Source of the DNA: Flavobacterium sp. ASV13
GTDB lineage: Bacteria; Bacteroidota; Bacteroidia; Flavobacteriales; Flavobacteriaceae
Length of the DNA stretch: 64,000 nt
Assembly: GCF_000745775.1 (NCBI RefSeq)
Contig: NZ_JQJY01000002.1
Span: 248,001 to 312,000 of the forward strand
Reading direction: 5' to 3'
The position numbers and the translations under genes were made by a program. A model generated the notes under the pieces. The model searched no databases. It was not told where the DNA came from and saw only the letters and a list, made by a program, of their open reading frames with translations. Shown one piece after another: positions 8,098 through 17,543 of the stretch; the first letter of the stretch is position 1; each line of letters starts with the position of its first letter.

Positions 8098-10860
8098 ATG
8101 AAAAAACACTTAATCTTCTATTTATTTTTCTTACTGCCAATCATTCTTTTTTCGCAAGAAAAAAACATTTCTATAAAATATTCAAATGTAACACGAAAAG
8201 AAGCTATTGAAATAGTCGAAAAAAACACTTCTTTTCACTTCTACTTTGAGAATCAGTGGTTCTCTGACAATGAACGTATTTCAGGCGAATTCAGCAACAC
8301 ATCTATTTCAATAATTTTAGATTCTATTTTTAATAATACAACCATAAATTATATTATCGATGGAAACAATATTATTCTAAGCGATGGTCTTTTGATATCA
8401 AACGCTATAACGGAGGATTATTTTAAAAATGCTGATAACATAAATATCGGCAAAACTTCAAATTTTCAAATTGTTCCAATATACAATAAGCAATATCTGA
8501 ATGATTCTAAGAAAGATTCTGATTCAATTATTTCCCTTGGAAAACAATCTTTACTAAACGCATCTCAGTCTTACACCCTTTCCGGCTATATTAAAGACCG
8601 GGTTTCTGGAAAACCAGAATATAATATTATTGTCAAAGTAAAGGACAAAGATATAAGTACAACAAGTGATGAAAATGGTTATTATAGTTTTAGAGTTCCC
8701 GCCGGCATCAACATAATTGAAACTCAATCTATCAAACATGAATCAAAGACTAAAAAAATTGTACTGTACAGCAATGGAAAAGTTGATTTTAATTTAGATG
8801 AAAATGTAAATGCCCTGAAAGAAGTTGTTATCGAAAACAAAAGAACAAAAAATACAACTTCAGCAGTTGCAGGTCTCACAAGTATTAATGTCGAAAACAT
8901 CAAAAACGTACCTTTAATTTTAGGCGAAAGAGACATTTTTAAAGTTGCTACAACTCTGCCCGGAATAAAAACGGCGGGAGAAGGATCTGCGGGCTTTAAT
9001 GTTCGTGGAGGAAAAGACGATCAAAACTTATTTTTACTAGACAATGCTTCTCTATACAATCCATCTCACTTTTTAGGTTTCTTTTCTTCTGTAAATCCAT
9101 TTACAACAAAATCGGCCGATATATACAAAGGAAGCATTCCTGCAGAATTTGGCGGGCGTCTTTCTTCGGTTTTTGATATTAAATCTAAAAGTGGAAATAC
9201 CGAAAAAGTTTCTGGTGAAGCAGGAATTGGTCCAGTAATGAGTAACGTTACGCTCGAAATTCCGATAGTAAAAGGAAAATCAAGCTTATTATTTGGCGGC
9301 AGAGCAAGTTATTCTGACTGGATTTTGAAGACAATTAAAGATCCCGAACTGGATAATAGTCAAGCCTCTTTTTATGATTTGCTTTTGAAGTACAATCATA
9401 AAATCTCAACAAAAGATGATCTGGAAACCTCTTTATATTATAGTCATGACAAATACAGCATCAATTCAGACTCAATTTACAAATACAGCAACCTATTAGC
9501 AACAGTAAAATGGGATCATGATTTCAATTCAAAAAACAAATCTTCATTGATTGTCACTAATAGTCAATATAAATTCAACATCGATTACGATTCTCAACCT
9601 GAAAAATCATTTGATTATGGTTATAAAGTAAATGAAACTCAGTTTGTTTTTAAAATGAAATACATTCTGAATGAAAAGCATCTATTTAATTATAGCATAA
9701 GCAGCAAAATTTACAATGTTAATCCCGGTTTTCTAGAACCAACAAGCGGTGATTCTCAAATTAAACAAACCACATTAGAGAAGGAAAAAGCTTTAGAATC
9801 GGCTTTGTTTTTTACCGAAAATTATAAAGTCAATGACCAACTTTTAATCAATTTAGGTTTGCGTTATTCCTTTTATTCTGCACTTGGTCCTTCTACCCAA
9901 AACATCTATCAGGATGGACTGCCTAAATCTGAAAGAACTGTTATTAATACTAAAACTTATTCAAATAATGAATCTATAAAAACCTATGGAGGTTTTGAAC
10001 CTAGAATTTCTGCTCGTTATTTTATACTTCCAGATTTATCCGTCAAAGCAAGTTTTGACAGAACCTATCAATACATGCATTTACTGTCAACGAATACGAC
10101 CCAATCTCCGATGGATGTCTGGAAGCTTTCAGATTTAAATACTGAACCACAATCTTCTAATCAATTTTCACTGGGGCTTTTCAAAAATATAATCGAAAAA
10201 TCATTAGAACTAAGTATAGAAGGTTATTATAAACGTTCAAAAAATATTCTGGATTATAAAGTTGGTGCCGAATTATTTTTGAACAAAAACATAGAAACTG
10301 AACTTCTTCAGGGAGAAGGAAAAGCTTATGGAATTGAATTTTTGATCAAAAAGGAAAAAGGAAATTTTAATGGCTGGCTAAGCTACACGTATTCCCGAGC
10401 GCTAATAAAATTGGACAGCAGATTTGATTCTGAAAAAATAAACAACGGAGATTACTTCCCTACGAATTATGACAAACCGCATGATTTCAGCGCTATTTTA
10501 AACTATAAATTCACAAAGCGATATAGTTTGTCGACTAATTTTGTTTACCAAACCGGCAGGCCTGTCACTTTTCCAATTGGGTCATATGATTTCGCTGGAG
10601 AGGATTTTACTTTATATAGCAATCGCAATCAATATAGAATTCCAGATTACTACAGGCTGGATATAGGTCTTAATTTTGAAGGAAATCACAAAATAAAAAA
10701 ACTGGCTCATAGTTTCTGGAATCTTTCTGTCTATAATGTTCTTGGAAGAAATAATCCGTACAATGTGTATTTTGTTACAGAAGACAGAAAAATAAAGGCT
10801 TATAAAACATCCATTTTTTCTGTTCCAATTCCGACAATAACGTATAACATTAAATTTTAA
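8098..10860 (+). CDS. Cassette 1 gene B: TonB-dependent receptor with STN domain
   Basis: A 920-residue outer-membrane receptor. Order: signal peptide (1-20), STN domain (about 22-97, where signal-transducing receptors touch anti-sigma proteins), linker, carboxypeptidase-regulatory-like beta-sandwich (about 158-237, from YTLSGYIKD), plug (about 252-360, with GFNVRGGKDDQN and PAEFGGRLSSVFDI), then a 22-strand-type barrel ending in TITYNIKF with the usual terminal Phe. It should import a substrate using TonB energy. The receptors at 18416 and 25102 are close paralogs; plug and barrel end are the most conserved, the STN part and linker the least. No FecR-type anti-sigma gene lies in the cassette. 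The gene is followed by the DUF4249 lipoprotein after 18 bases. Substrate unknown. Confidence 0.9.
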   Translation: MKKHLIFYLFFLLPIILFSQEKNISIKYSNVTRKEAIEIVEKNTSFHFYFENQWFSDNERISGEFSNTSISIILDSIFNNTTINYIIDGNNIILSDGLLISNAITEDYFKNADNINIGKTSNFQIVPIYNKQYLNDSKKDSDSIISLGKQSLLNASQSYTLSGYIKDRVSGKPEYNIIVKVKDKDISTTSDENGYYSFRVPAGINIIETQSIKHESKTKKIVLYSNGKVDFNLDENVNALKEVVIENKRTKNTTSAVAGLTSINVENIKNVPLILGERDIFKVATTLPGIKTAGEGSAGFNVRGGKDDQNLFLLDNASLYNPSHFLGFFSSVNPFTTKSADIYKGSIPAEFGGRLSSVFDIKSKSGNTEKVSGEAGIGPVMSNVTLEIPIVKGKSSLLFGGRASYSDWILKTIKDPELDNSQASFYDLLLKYNHKISTKDDLETSLYYSHDKYSINSDSIYKYSNLLATVKWDHDFNSKNKSSLIVTNSQYKFNIDYDSQPEKSFDYGYKVNETQFVFKMKYILNEKHLFNYSISSKIYNVNPGFLEPTSGDSQIKQTTLEKEKALESALFFTENYKVNDQLLINLGLRYSFYSALGPSTQNIYQDGLPKSERTVINTKTYSNNESIKTYGGFEPRISARYFILPDLSVKASFDRTYQYMHLLSTNTTQSPMDVWKLSDLNTEPQSSNQFSLGLFKNIIEKSLELSIEGYYKRSKNILDYKVGAELFLNKNIETELLQGEGKAYGIEFLIKKEKGNFNGWLSYTYSRALIKLDSRFDSEKINNGDYFPTNYDKPHDFSAILNYKFTKRYSLSTNFVYQTGRPVTFPIGSYDFAGEDFTLYSNRNQYRIPDYYRLDIGLNFEGNHKIKKLAHSFWNLSVYNVLGRNNPYNVYFVTEDRKIKAYKTSIFSVPIPTITYNIKF

Positions 10861-10878
10861 TTCATTTATCACATCAAT

Positions 10879-12051
10879 ATGAATTTATCAATCATCAAAA
10901 AAACGACGCTGGCTTTTTTTTCGTGTGTTATTTTATCGGGCTGTACAGAACAATATGTTTTTCAAAACCAAGATTTTGAAGACGCAATGACTGTTGAAGC
11001 CACAATAACAAACGAATTAAAATATCAGGAAATAAACATTTCAAGAACAAGATTTCTTAACGATACAGTAAAAAAATCCGAATCTGGAGCTAACGTTATT
11101 GTTGTTGATAGCGATGGTAATGCATTTCATTTTGACGAAAAAAACGGGAAATATATTTCTGCAAATGAATTTAAAGCTGAACCAAATAAGACCTATCAAT
11201 TAAAAATAACAACCAAATCCGGAAAATCATACATTTCTTCTCCAGAAGTTTTAACAACACAAAACACTATTGACCTAGAAACAGAAATTGCAGAAAAAGA
11301 CGGCGCTAGAGGCGTTCAAGTAAACGTTAAAAGTTTTGACCCTTCAAATACTTCAAAATATTATCGTTACGAGTATGAGGAAACCTATAAAATAATAACT
11401 CCATATGCGGTCGATGACCGTATTAAATTGGTACAACAAAATGGCCATTACATCTACCAAAAAGTTCCTGTCGATACAAACATCAAAGTTTGTTACACCA
11501 CCAAGCATTCTACAGGAATAAGACAAACCAATACGATCAATTTAACTGAAGATCGTGTAAAATATCCTGTCCGTTTCATCAACGACACCGATTACATGTT
11601 AACAAATCGCTACAGCATTATGGTTTTTCAATTTACACAAAGCCAATCTGCATATGATTATTATTATAAATCAAAAAAAATGATTGATTCAGGAGAGTTA
11701 TTATCTCCAAATCAGCCTGGATATGTTGTGGGAAACATAAAATCGACATCGGATATCCGGGAAAAAGTTGTTGGATTTTTTGAAGTTGCTTCTGTCTCTA
11801 AAAAAAGAATCTTTTTTAGTTTCAAAGATTTTTTCCCTTCCGAAAAACCAACCGAATATTTTAAAACTTGTGATGCCAGACTCTTTGGCTTTGATGAAAT
11901 AGAAAAAAATAATTATGAGTTGCTTAAAACACATGAATTTCTTGGAGATGGTCCCGGATTAACTTCTACAGGATTCTACATGGTTGAAAAGGCATGCGGA
12001 GATTGTACATCATTTTCTTCTAACGTAATACCTTCATTTTGGGAAAATTAA
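10879..12051 (+). CDS. Cassette 1 gene C: DUF4249 lipoprotein
   Basis: A 390-residue lipoprotein: lipobox LSGC places the lipidated Cys at residue 22. It then reads CTEQYVFQNQDFED, VEATITNELKYQE, a repeated beta-strand pattern and KPNKTYQL-like turns, which are the hallmarks of DUF4249. DUF4249 proteins are regularly encoded next to TonB-dependent receptors, so the likely place is the outer-membrane surface over the receptor, comparable in position but not in sequence to SusD. All three cassette copies end in CGDCTSxSSNxxPxFW, with a conserved Cys pair. The last codons overlap the start of gene D by 13 bases. The ligand is unknown. Confidence 0.88.
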   Translation: MNLSIIKKTTLAFFSCVILSGCTEQYVFQNQDFEDAMTVEATITNELKYQEINISRTRFLNDTVKKSESGANVIVVDSDGNAFHFDEKNGKYISANEFKAEPNKTYQLKITTKSGKSYISSPEVLTTQNTIDLETEIAEKDGARGVQVNVKSFDPSNTSKYYRYEYEETYKIITPYAVDDRIKLVQQNGHYIYQKVPVDTNIKVCYTTKHSTGIRQTNTINLTEDRVKYPVRFINDTDYMLTNRYSIMVFQFTQSQSAYDYYYKSKKMIDSGELLSPNQPGYVVGNIKSTSDIREKVVGFFEVASVSKKRIFFSFKDFFPSEKPTEYFKTCDARLFGFDEIEKNNYELLKTHEFLGDGPGLTSTGFYMVEKACGDCTSFSSNVIPSFWEN

Positions 12052-13727
12052 ACATAAAATTAGCTTTTTTACTGTTATTAGTAAATTTCACTTATAAAAG
12101 CAGTGCTCAAAATAATACTGTTTTGAGTACAGAATCAGTATTAGTCAAAACCAATACCTCGGTGGTATTAACTGGCGAAACGATATACTATCAATTATAC
12201 TGTTTAAATAAAACAACTGTTTTTTCTGACATTAGTGAGCTTGCATATTTAGAAATAATTAATGATCATAAAGAAAGTGTTTTCAAAACTAAAATTAGTT
12301 TAAAAAACGGAATTGGATCTGGGGATTATTTTATTCCAACAATATTAACAACAGGAAATTATAAACTTATTGCTTATACGAACTGGATGTTAAACAACAG
12401 TCAAAATAACTTTTTTGAAAAAGACTTTACCATTATAAATCCATTTGAAGAACATATCAATATGGTTATTGATAGCACTTCAAAGAAACTTGACGTCTAT
12501 AAAAACGAAACAAAAAACACATCTGAAAATATCTCCTTAAACCTTGACAAAGAAAAATATTCGAAGAGGGAAAAAGCGACACTTTTACTGCCAAAAACAT
12601 TGGACAGAGGAAATTACTTTTTAAATATCAGAAAAATAGATTTTATACCTGAATACCCAAATAACGAAACTATCAATACTAATATAAATTTAAAAGAAGA
12701 TATAACGGTTCTTCCAGAAACAAGAGGTGAAATCATAACTGGCTATATAACATCGAAAGTTGCCAATTCTGATTTAAACACTAAAATAGTTACACTTTCT
12801 ATTCCAGGAAAAAATTTCATCTTCAAAACGACCAAAACAAATAGCAACGGAAAATTTATTTTTTTGATAGACAAGCAAACCAGTACATCGGGCTGTTATG
12901 TGCAATTATCAGGAACTAACAGAGAAAATTATATTATTGAAATAGACAAAACACCAAGTCCGGATTTATCAAATTTAATTTTCTCCAACAAAACATCAAT
13001 TTCTGCTAAAAACTTAAAAGCGATTCAAGAACGCTCATTGGCGTCGCAGGTAGAAAACGTTTATTTTTCGCAAAAAAAAGATAGCCTGATCGAAGCCAAC
13101 AATACCGACTTCTTTTTTCAACCTACCGAAAAAAAATACAATCTAGATGATTTCGAAAGATTTAGAACCTTTAAAGAAACCATAGTAGAAATTGTAACCG
13201 AACTTAATTTTAAAGATTACAATCAAGTTCCTTCACTATATTTAAGAGATATCAAATACAATATAACACAATCGCCAGAACCCTGCCTAGTTTTGGTTGA
13301 TGGATTGCAAATTCAGAATATAAATGCATTACTTAATTACAATGCTTTTCAAATTGAAAGTATTAGCGTTGTTGACAGACCTTATTGTTATGGCCCTAAA
13401 ATATTCAACGGAATTGTTTGTATCATTACAAAAAACAAAGATTTTGCGACTATTTATATTGACAAAAATATTCTAAAAACGACCATCCTTAGACCAGAAT
13501 CGGCAAAAGTATATTTTGAACCGAAACATGAAGCTCCTAATACACGCAGCCGAATTCCTGACTACAGATATCAATTACTTTGGAAACCTAATATTGCTTT
13601 TAACAATAGCGAAATGAGCATCCCATTTTATGCCTCTGATATTTCTGGAGATTATGAAATCATATTGGAAGGACTTACAGAAACGGGAAAGAATGTTCGT
13701 TTTTATAAAACATTCAAAATTGAATAA
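12039..13727 (+). CDS. Cassette 1 gene D: MG2-like/plug-like secreted protein
   Basis: A 562-residue exported protein starting at TTG 12039 inside the last codons of gene C (13-base overlap, the same in all three copies). After the signal peptide an MG2-like beta-sandwich follows (about 25-140: TGETIYYQLYCLN, GNYKLIAYTNWMLNN), then a carboxypeptidase-regulatory-like domain (about 225-300, PETRGEIITGYI) and near the C-terminus a TonB-plug-like segment (CLVLVDGLQIQNINALL, YGPKIFNGIVCIITKN). There is no barrel behind the plug segment, which is unusual. The C-terminal IPDYRYQLLW and YEIILEG motifs are shared with copies 2 and 3. Probably periplasmic or surface exposed; the function is unknown. 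Confidence 0.75.
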   Translation: MGKLNIKLAFLLLLVNFTYKSSAQNNTVLSTESVLVKTNTSVVLTGETIYYQLYCLNKTTVFSDISELAYLEIINDHKESVFKTKISLKNGIGSGDYFIPTILTTGNYKLIAYTNWMLNNSQNNFFEKDFTIINPFEEHINMVIDSTSKKLDVYKNETKNTSENISLNLDKEKYSKREKATLLLPKTLDRGNYFLNIRKIDFIPEYPNNETINTNINLKEDITVLPETRGEIITGYITSKVANSDLNTKIVTLSIPGKNFIFKTTKTNSNGKFIFLIDKQTSTSGCYVQLSGTNRENYIIEIDKTPSPDLSNLIFSNKTSISAKNLKAIQERSLASQVENVYFSQKKDSLIEANNTDFFFQPTEKKYNLDDFERFRTFKETIVEIVTELNFKDYNQVPSLYLRDIKYNITQSPEPCLVLVDGLQIQNINALLNYNAFQIESISVVDRPYCYGPKIFNGIVCIITKNKDFATIYIDKNILKTTILRPESAKVYFEPKHEAPNTRSRIPDYRYQLLWKPNIAFNNSEMSIPFYASDISGDYEIILEGLTETGKNVRFYKTFKIE

Positions 13728-13770
13728 GTGAATCAACTCTGTTAAAATTAAATTTTTAACCTTACCAAAA

Positions 13771-13817
13771 TTATTCGCCAAAAACCCCAATTGATGTAAT
13801 GGAATTGGGGTTTTTGG
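13771..13817 (+). terminator. Terminator after cassette 1 (copy 3 of the repeated terminator)
   Basis: AAAAACCCCAATT pairs with AATTGGGGTTTTT across a short loop; a T-run follows. It shares the core and the TTATTC left flank with the hairpins at 4800 and 7032 and closes cassette 1. Bases 13818-14053 hold no gene I can support. Confidence 0.85.
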
Positions 13818-14053
13818 TTTTCATTTCTATACTCTTTCTTATTCCTTAAACTGTCAAGTGAATAGTGGAAGTTTCTTTTTTATCCAGTTTTGTTTAAGCT
13901 TTTGAATGCTTTCTGAAACAAATATTTTTTGAATTTTTAAATAAAACAATATCTAAAAGTGCTAAAAATCAAGGTTTTTATAGTGCTAATTGAAAGAAAA
14001 AAAATATCTTTAACACACCAAAAATAATAGTATTAATCTTAAAAACCATTCTT

Positions 14054-14449
14054 ATGGCTTATACCGTTTTACAGAATACCAAAATTAATACCGGTGATTT
14101 TATTTTTCTACACCCAAAAACAGTCAGTTACCCCGTTTCCCCATTAGTTTCTGCAAGATTCTACACACCTCCAGGGGGAGAATTAACATTGAAAATCAGA
14201 GCAACCTTATATATCAACTCTGAGGATCCAAACAACCCAAAGGTTGAAGAACCTACAGAAAATGGCAATTCGCTACAAATATTTTTTGATTACAATTTTT
14301 CTGAAGAAACCCCGGAGAGTTGTGATGTTTGGTATGTTGAAGTAGACTATACTTCTGCCACAATCAGTAACATCACCGAAGTAGTTTCATTCTTAAAAGA
14401 TATTGACCCTGAAACATCAAGAGGAACAGTAACAGGAGTAGATAGTTAA
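14054..14449 (+). CDS. Small hypothetical protein, 131 aa
   Basis: I do not recognise this protein. It has no signal peptide or membrane segment, is rich in beta-type sequence (TLKIRATLYINSED, SLQIFFDYNFSEE, WYVEVDYTSATI) and is acidic toward the C-terminus. It is flanked by a terminator on each side (13771-13817 and 14470-14510), so it appears to be a single-gene unit. It starts at an ATG preceded by an A-rich stretch. It sits between cassette 1 and the two-component genes. It may be a small soluble beta-sandwich protein. Its reality as a gene is supported by clean codon structure and its own terminator. Confidence 0.6.
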   Translation: MAYTVLQNTKINTGDFIFLHPKTVSYPVSPLVSARFYTPPGGELTLKIRATLYINSEDPNNPKVEEPTENGNSLQIFFDYNFSEETPESCDVWYVEVDYTSATISNITEVVSFLKDIDPETSRGTVTGVDS

Positions 14450-14469
14450 TTCCTGACCATAATACAAGT

Positions 14470-14510
14470 ATCTATTTTAGCAATTACGATTGTTAAAATA
14501 GATGCTTTTT
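14470..14510 (+). terminator. Terminator after the 131-aa gene
   Basis: ATCTATTTTAGCAAT pairs with ATTGTTAAAATAGAT (one G-U pair) around a 4-base loop, followed by GCTTTTTC. It runs over an in-frame ATG at 14502, which argues that the next gene starts further down. Confidence 0.85.
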
Positions 14511-14543
14511 CATTCAAATTATCGAAACAACTCAAGAGATAAA

Positions 14544-16283
14544 ATGTGTAAACTAAAAACAAATTTGGTTTTTATTCTGTGTTTATATTCAATTTTACTG
14601 TATCCTCAAAACCAAACCGTTAAAAATTCATTTAACGAAATATTGAAGAAAAAGGCAGCTCAGTTTGACCAAGAAAGCAACTTTAACAAAGCTCAATACT
14701 TTTTTATCAATAAAAAATGGGATTCAACTTTGGTATATTCCATGAAACAACTGAGTTCTGGCAATAACAAAGAATTATCCGATTACTGCCATTATATAAG
14801 AGGAAATTCTTTCAGACAATTAAAACTTTTTAAAGAAGCCCAAAAAGAACTTAATCTGATTTCAAAAGATTTTCCGTTTTATTATTTGGCTGATAAATAT
14901 TTAGGCGAAATTTATCTGGAACTAAAAGAGTTTGATAAAGCAATTTCCCATTTTGAAAAATTAGAAAAACGAACTCCTGCACAAACTCCCGATTATAAAA
15001 TAAGTGTAATTTATCAAAACTTAGGTCTTTGTTATTTACATCTTCAAAAGTTCGACAAAGCAGAAGAATATCTTTTTAAAAGCAAGGAATTAAAAGAAAA
15101 AGAAAATGACAATGCTTCTTTAACGTATCTCTACATGAATATTGCTAATTTGTATTACATTCAATACAAAGACGACAAGGCCATTACTTATTTTGAAAAA
15201 TCATATTCGCTTTCAAAGCAAATAAAAGATTTTGATAAAAAAAGAGACGCAGCATTAAACATGGCAGTTGTTGAAGAAAACAGAGGTAACTTCAAAAAAT
15301 CTTTAGTTTACAGAAAAGAATTCGAACAATGGAAAGATTCACTAACGAATCAAAATAAGATTTGGGCGCTCGCCGATTATGAGAAAAAATTTGCTGTTGC
15401 TCAAAAACAAAAACAAATCAAAGTTCTTGAGGTTGAAAATCAACTAAAAAATACGCAGCGTAATAGTTTGTTTTTCTCCGCGATTGGTTTGTTAATAATC
15501 CTGACAGGAGGTGTTTATCTATATGCGCAAAAAGCAAAAAATGGCAAAATCATACTAACACAAAAAAACAAACTCGATCAGCTTAATAACACAAAAGATC
15601 AATTATTTTCGATTGTAAGTCATGACTTGCGCTCTTCCGTAAATGCATTAAAAACGAGCAATTCCAAATTATCTACGACACTCGAAACTAAAAATTATGA
15701 GGAATTAAACCAGCTTATTATTCAAAATAGTGCTATTGCAAATGGCGCATACAGTTTATTGGATAATTTATTGCATTGGGCAATGCTGCAAACAAAACAA
15801 TTGTATTTCCATAAAGAATCTGTTCATTTGAATTCTATTGTTCAGCAAATAGAATACAATTACAAACCTTTGCTACTCGATAAATCGATTACTTTTGAAA
15901 ATTCAGTCCCAAAAAACATCTTTATCTTAGCAGATATTGATTCTCTAAAAATTATATTCCGAAATCTGTTGGACAATGCTATAAAATTTTCAAATGAAAA
16001 TGGAAAAATTAGTTTCTATACAAGAGAAAATAACTCTGAATATTGCGAGCTTGTAATTGAAGACAACGGAATTGGAATGAGTCAGGAGACTATTAAAGAA
16101 TTACTTGCCGACAATGATCTTTTAGCTAAAAAAAATGATTCTGAAATTATCGGGACTGGCTTAGGAATGCAGCTTTGCAAACAAATGATCAAGAAAAATA
16201 ATGGCACTTTTACGATCGAAAGTGAAATTAATATCGGGACGAAAATAATATTGACATTTCCAAAAATAACAAACAATGGATAA
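14544..16283 (+). CDS. TPR-repeat sensor histidine kinase
   Basis: A 579-residue sensor kinase. Order: signal peptide (1-22), a periplasmic region of TPR repeats (about 45-270, e.g. YQNLGLCYLHLQKFDKAEEY), coiled coil, one membrane segment (about 310-328), dimerisation box with phospho-accepting His in FSIVSHDLR (about residue 360), then the ATPase domain with N box NLLDNAIKFSNENG, G1 EDNGIGM and G2 GTGLGMQLC. It autophosphorylates and passes phosphate to the LytTR regulator, whose start overlaps its stop by 8 bases. The ATG at 14544 is chosen because the upstream ATG 14502 falls in a terminator. The signal is unknown. It is located between cassettes 1 and 2, so it may sense substrate or envelope state for them. 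Confidence 0.9.
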   Translation: MCKLKTNLVFILCLYSILLYPQNQTVKNSFNEILKKKAAQFDQESNFNKAQYFFINKKWDSTLVYSMKQLSSGNNKELSDYCHYIRGNSFRQLKLFKEAQKELNLISKDFPFYYLADKYLGEIYLELKEFDKAISHFEKLEKRTPAQTPDYKISVIYQNLGLCYLHLQKFDKAEEYLFKSKELKEKENDNASLTYLYMNIANLYYIQYKDDKAITYFEKSYSLSKQIKDFDKKRDAALNMAVVEENRGNFKKSLVYRKEFEQWKDSLTNQNKIWALADYEKKFAVAQKQKQIKVLEVENQLKNTQRNSLFFSAIGLLIILTGGVYLYAQKAKNGKIILTQKNKLDQLNNTKDQLFSIVSHDLRSSVNALKTSNSKLSTTLETKNYEELNQLIIQNSAIANGAYSLLDNLLHWAMLQTKQLYFHKESVHLNSIVQQIEYNYKPLLLDKSITFENSVPKNIFILADIDSLKIIFRNLLDNAIKFSNENGKISFYTRENNSEYCELVIEDNGIGMSQETIKELLADNDLLAKKNDSEIIGTGLGMQLCKQMIKKNNGTFTIESEINIGTKIILTFPKITNNG

Positions 16284-17022
16284 TATTCATGTTTTAATCA
16301 TAGAAGATACACCAGAACAAAGTGATGCACTGGAAAAAGTATTGCTTCAACACAATTATACAGTTGTGGGCGTTGCAAGAAATTTTACTGATGCATTGAA
16401 ACTTTTTTACGAAAACACGATTGACATTATTATTATTGATGTTTTTCTGAACGGGAAACCAGACGGAATTACTTTTGCCGAGTCAATTAATATTATTCCA
16501 AATGCCTCAAAACCTTTTGTGTTTTTGACCAGCTCACAAGATCGTCAAATTTTTGAGCGAGCCAAACTTACAAAACCTTTCAGCTTTTTGATGAAGCCTT
16601 TCAACGAACTCGAAATTTTGTACGCAATTGAAATGGCTGTTGAAAAATTTTATGATCAAATCAATGTTTTTTTAAGTGAGGAACAAAATACTGTTATCAG
16701 CAATAATCATTTATTCATAAAAAAGAAAAACGTATTAAAAAAGGTTGCTACAAACGACATTCTTTATATTGAAGTCGAAGAACGTTACTGCAATATTGTT
16801 ACTGAAAAAGAAAAATTCGTAATTCTAATTTCATTGACTAAAATAAATGAATTGCTGGATAAAAATAAATTCATAAAAACACATCGAAATACGATTGTAA
16901 ACTCAGATAAAATTGAAGAAATTATACTGGCTGATAATCTTATTATTTTAAAAGGAAATCATAAAATAAATCTAAGCGATACTTATAAAGATTTCATCAA
17001 AAAGATGAATATTTTATCATAA
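16276..17022 (+). CDS. LytTR-family response regulator
   Basis: A 248-residue regulator. The receiver domain (1-125) has the acidic pair IIEDTP, the phospho-accepting Asp in IIIIDVFL, the Thr/Ser of FLTSS and the Lys of LMKPF. The LytTR DNA-binding domain fills about 150-248 (VEVEERYCNIVTEKEKF, FIKTHRNTIVN). LytTR proteins bind direct repeats about 21 bases apart. It overlaps the kinase gene by 8 bases, which indicates one transcript and coupled translation. The exact direct repeat pair at 7174-7210 upstream of cassette 1 has the right period to be its target; this is inference. A terminator follows. Confidence 0.9.
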   Translation: MDNIHVLIIEDTPEQSDALEKVLLQHNYTVVGVARNFTDALKLFYENTIDIIIIDVFLNGKPDGITFAESINIIPNASKPFVFLTSSQDRQIFERAKLTKPFSFLMKPFNELEILYAIEMAVEKFYDQINVFLSEEQNTVISNNHLFIKKKNVLKKVATNDILYIEVEERYCNIVTEKEKFVILISLTKINELLDKNKFIKTHRNTIVNSDKIEEIILADNLIILKGNHKINLSDTYKDFIKKMNILS

Positions 17023-17043
17023 ATCACAATCTTAAAACGTTTC

Positions 17044-17076
17044 AAAATCCTCTTTTTAAGGGGATTTTTTTGTTTT
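17044..17076 (+). terminator. Terminator after the LytTR gene
   Basis: AAAATCCTC pairs with GGGGATTTT (one T-G pair) around TTTTTAA and is followed by a T-run. Confidence 0.75.
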
Positions 17077-17211
17077 TAAGAGCTACATTTTAAAACCATT
17101 CTCACTTTTCAGGATTTCATGACAAGAAAAATGGCTTTCATGACATTTTTAGACCAAACAAACCAAATCGAAATTATTTTTGCCCCAACAAATAAACCAA
17201 AATAGTTTTAA

Positions 17212-17463
17212 ATGAAAATTGCGCTAACCAACAAACCAGAAATGAAATTTTTATCACTTTTAAAACAATTCATAACAAATCCCTGGATTGGCGCCTTAGC
17301 GTCACTAGCGATAATAATTCCAAGTTTATATATCATTCTGGATGATGTTACTGTTTTGAGAAAAGAGTACATTTTGCTAATTATCTCATTTCCTGTTTAT
17401 TTAAAATCGCTGAAAAAAATATTTGATGAAATTTTGGATACCCCAGATGACACCTTAAATTAA
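17212..17463 (+). CDS. Small membrane protein, 83 aa
   Basis: I do not recognise this protein. It has two hydrophobic segments (about 28-44, WIGALASLAIIIPSLYIIL, and about 54-67) with a short charged loop and an acidic C-terminal tail (DEILDTPDDT), so it is most likely an inner-membrane hairpin. An in-frame ATG at 17242 is an alternative start that removes the first ten polar residues. It is closed by its own terminator and lies just ahead of cassette 2. No link to the kinase is shown apart from position. Confidence 0.55.
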   Translation: MKIALTNKPEMKFLSLLKQFITNPWIGALASLAIIIPSLYIILDDVTVLRKEYILLIISFPVYLKSLKKIFDEILDTPDDTLN

Positions 17464-17488
17464 AAATAAATTTTGCCCCTTTTTATTT

Positions 17489-17527
17489 AAAAACACTTCA
17501 GTTTCTTCGAAAATTGAGGTGTTTTTT
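17489..17527 (+). terminator. Terminator after the 83-aa gene
   Basis: AAAACACTTCA pairs with TTGAGGTGTTTT (one wobble) and is followed by a T-run; it ends just before the conserved upstream region of cassette 2. Confidence 0.8.
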
Positions 17528-17543
17528 GCGTTAAAATATAATC

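Noticed and set aside
14502-14543. Earlier ATG for the histidine kinase
   Set aside because: It falls in the right arm and T-run of a strong terminator and adds residues ahead of a complete signal peptide.
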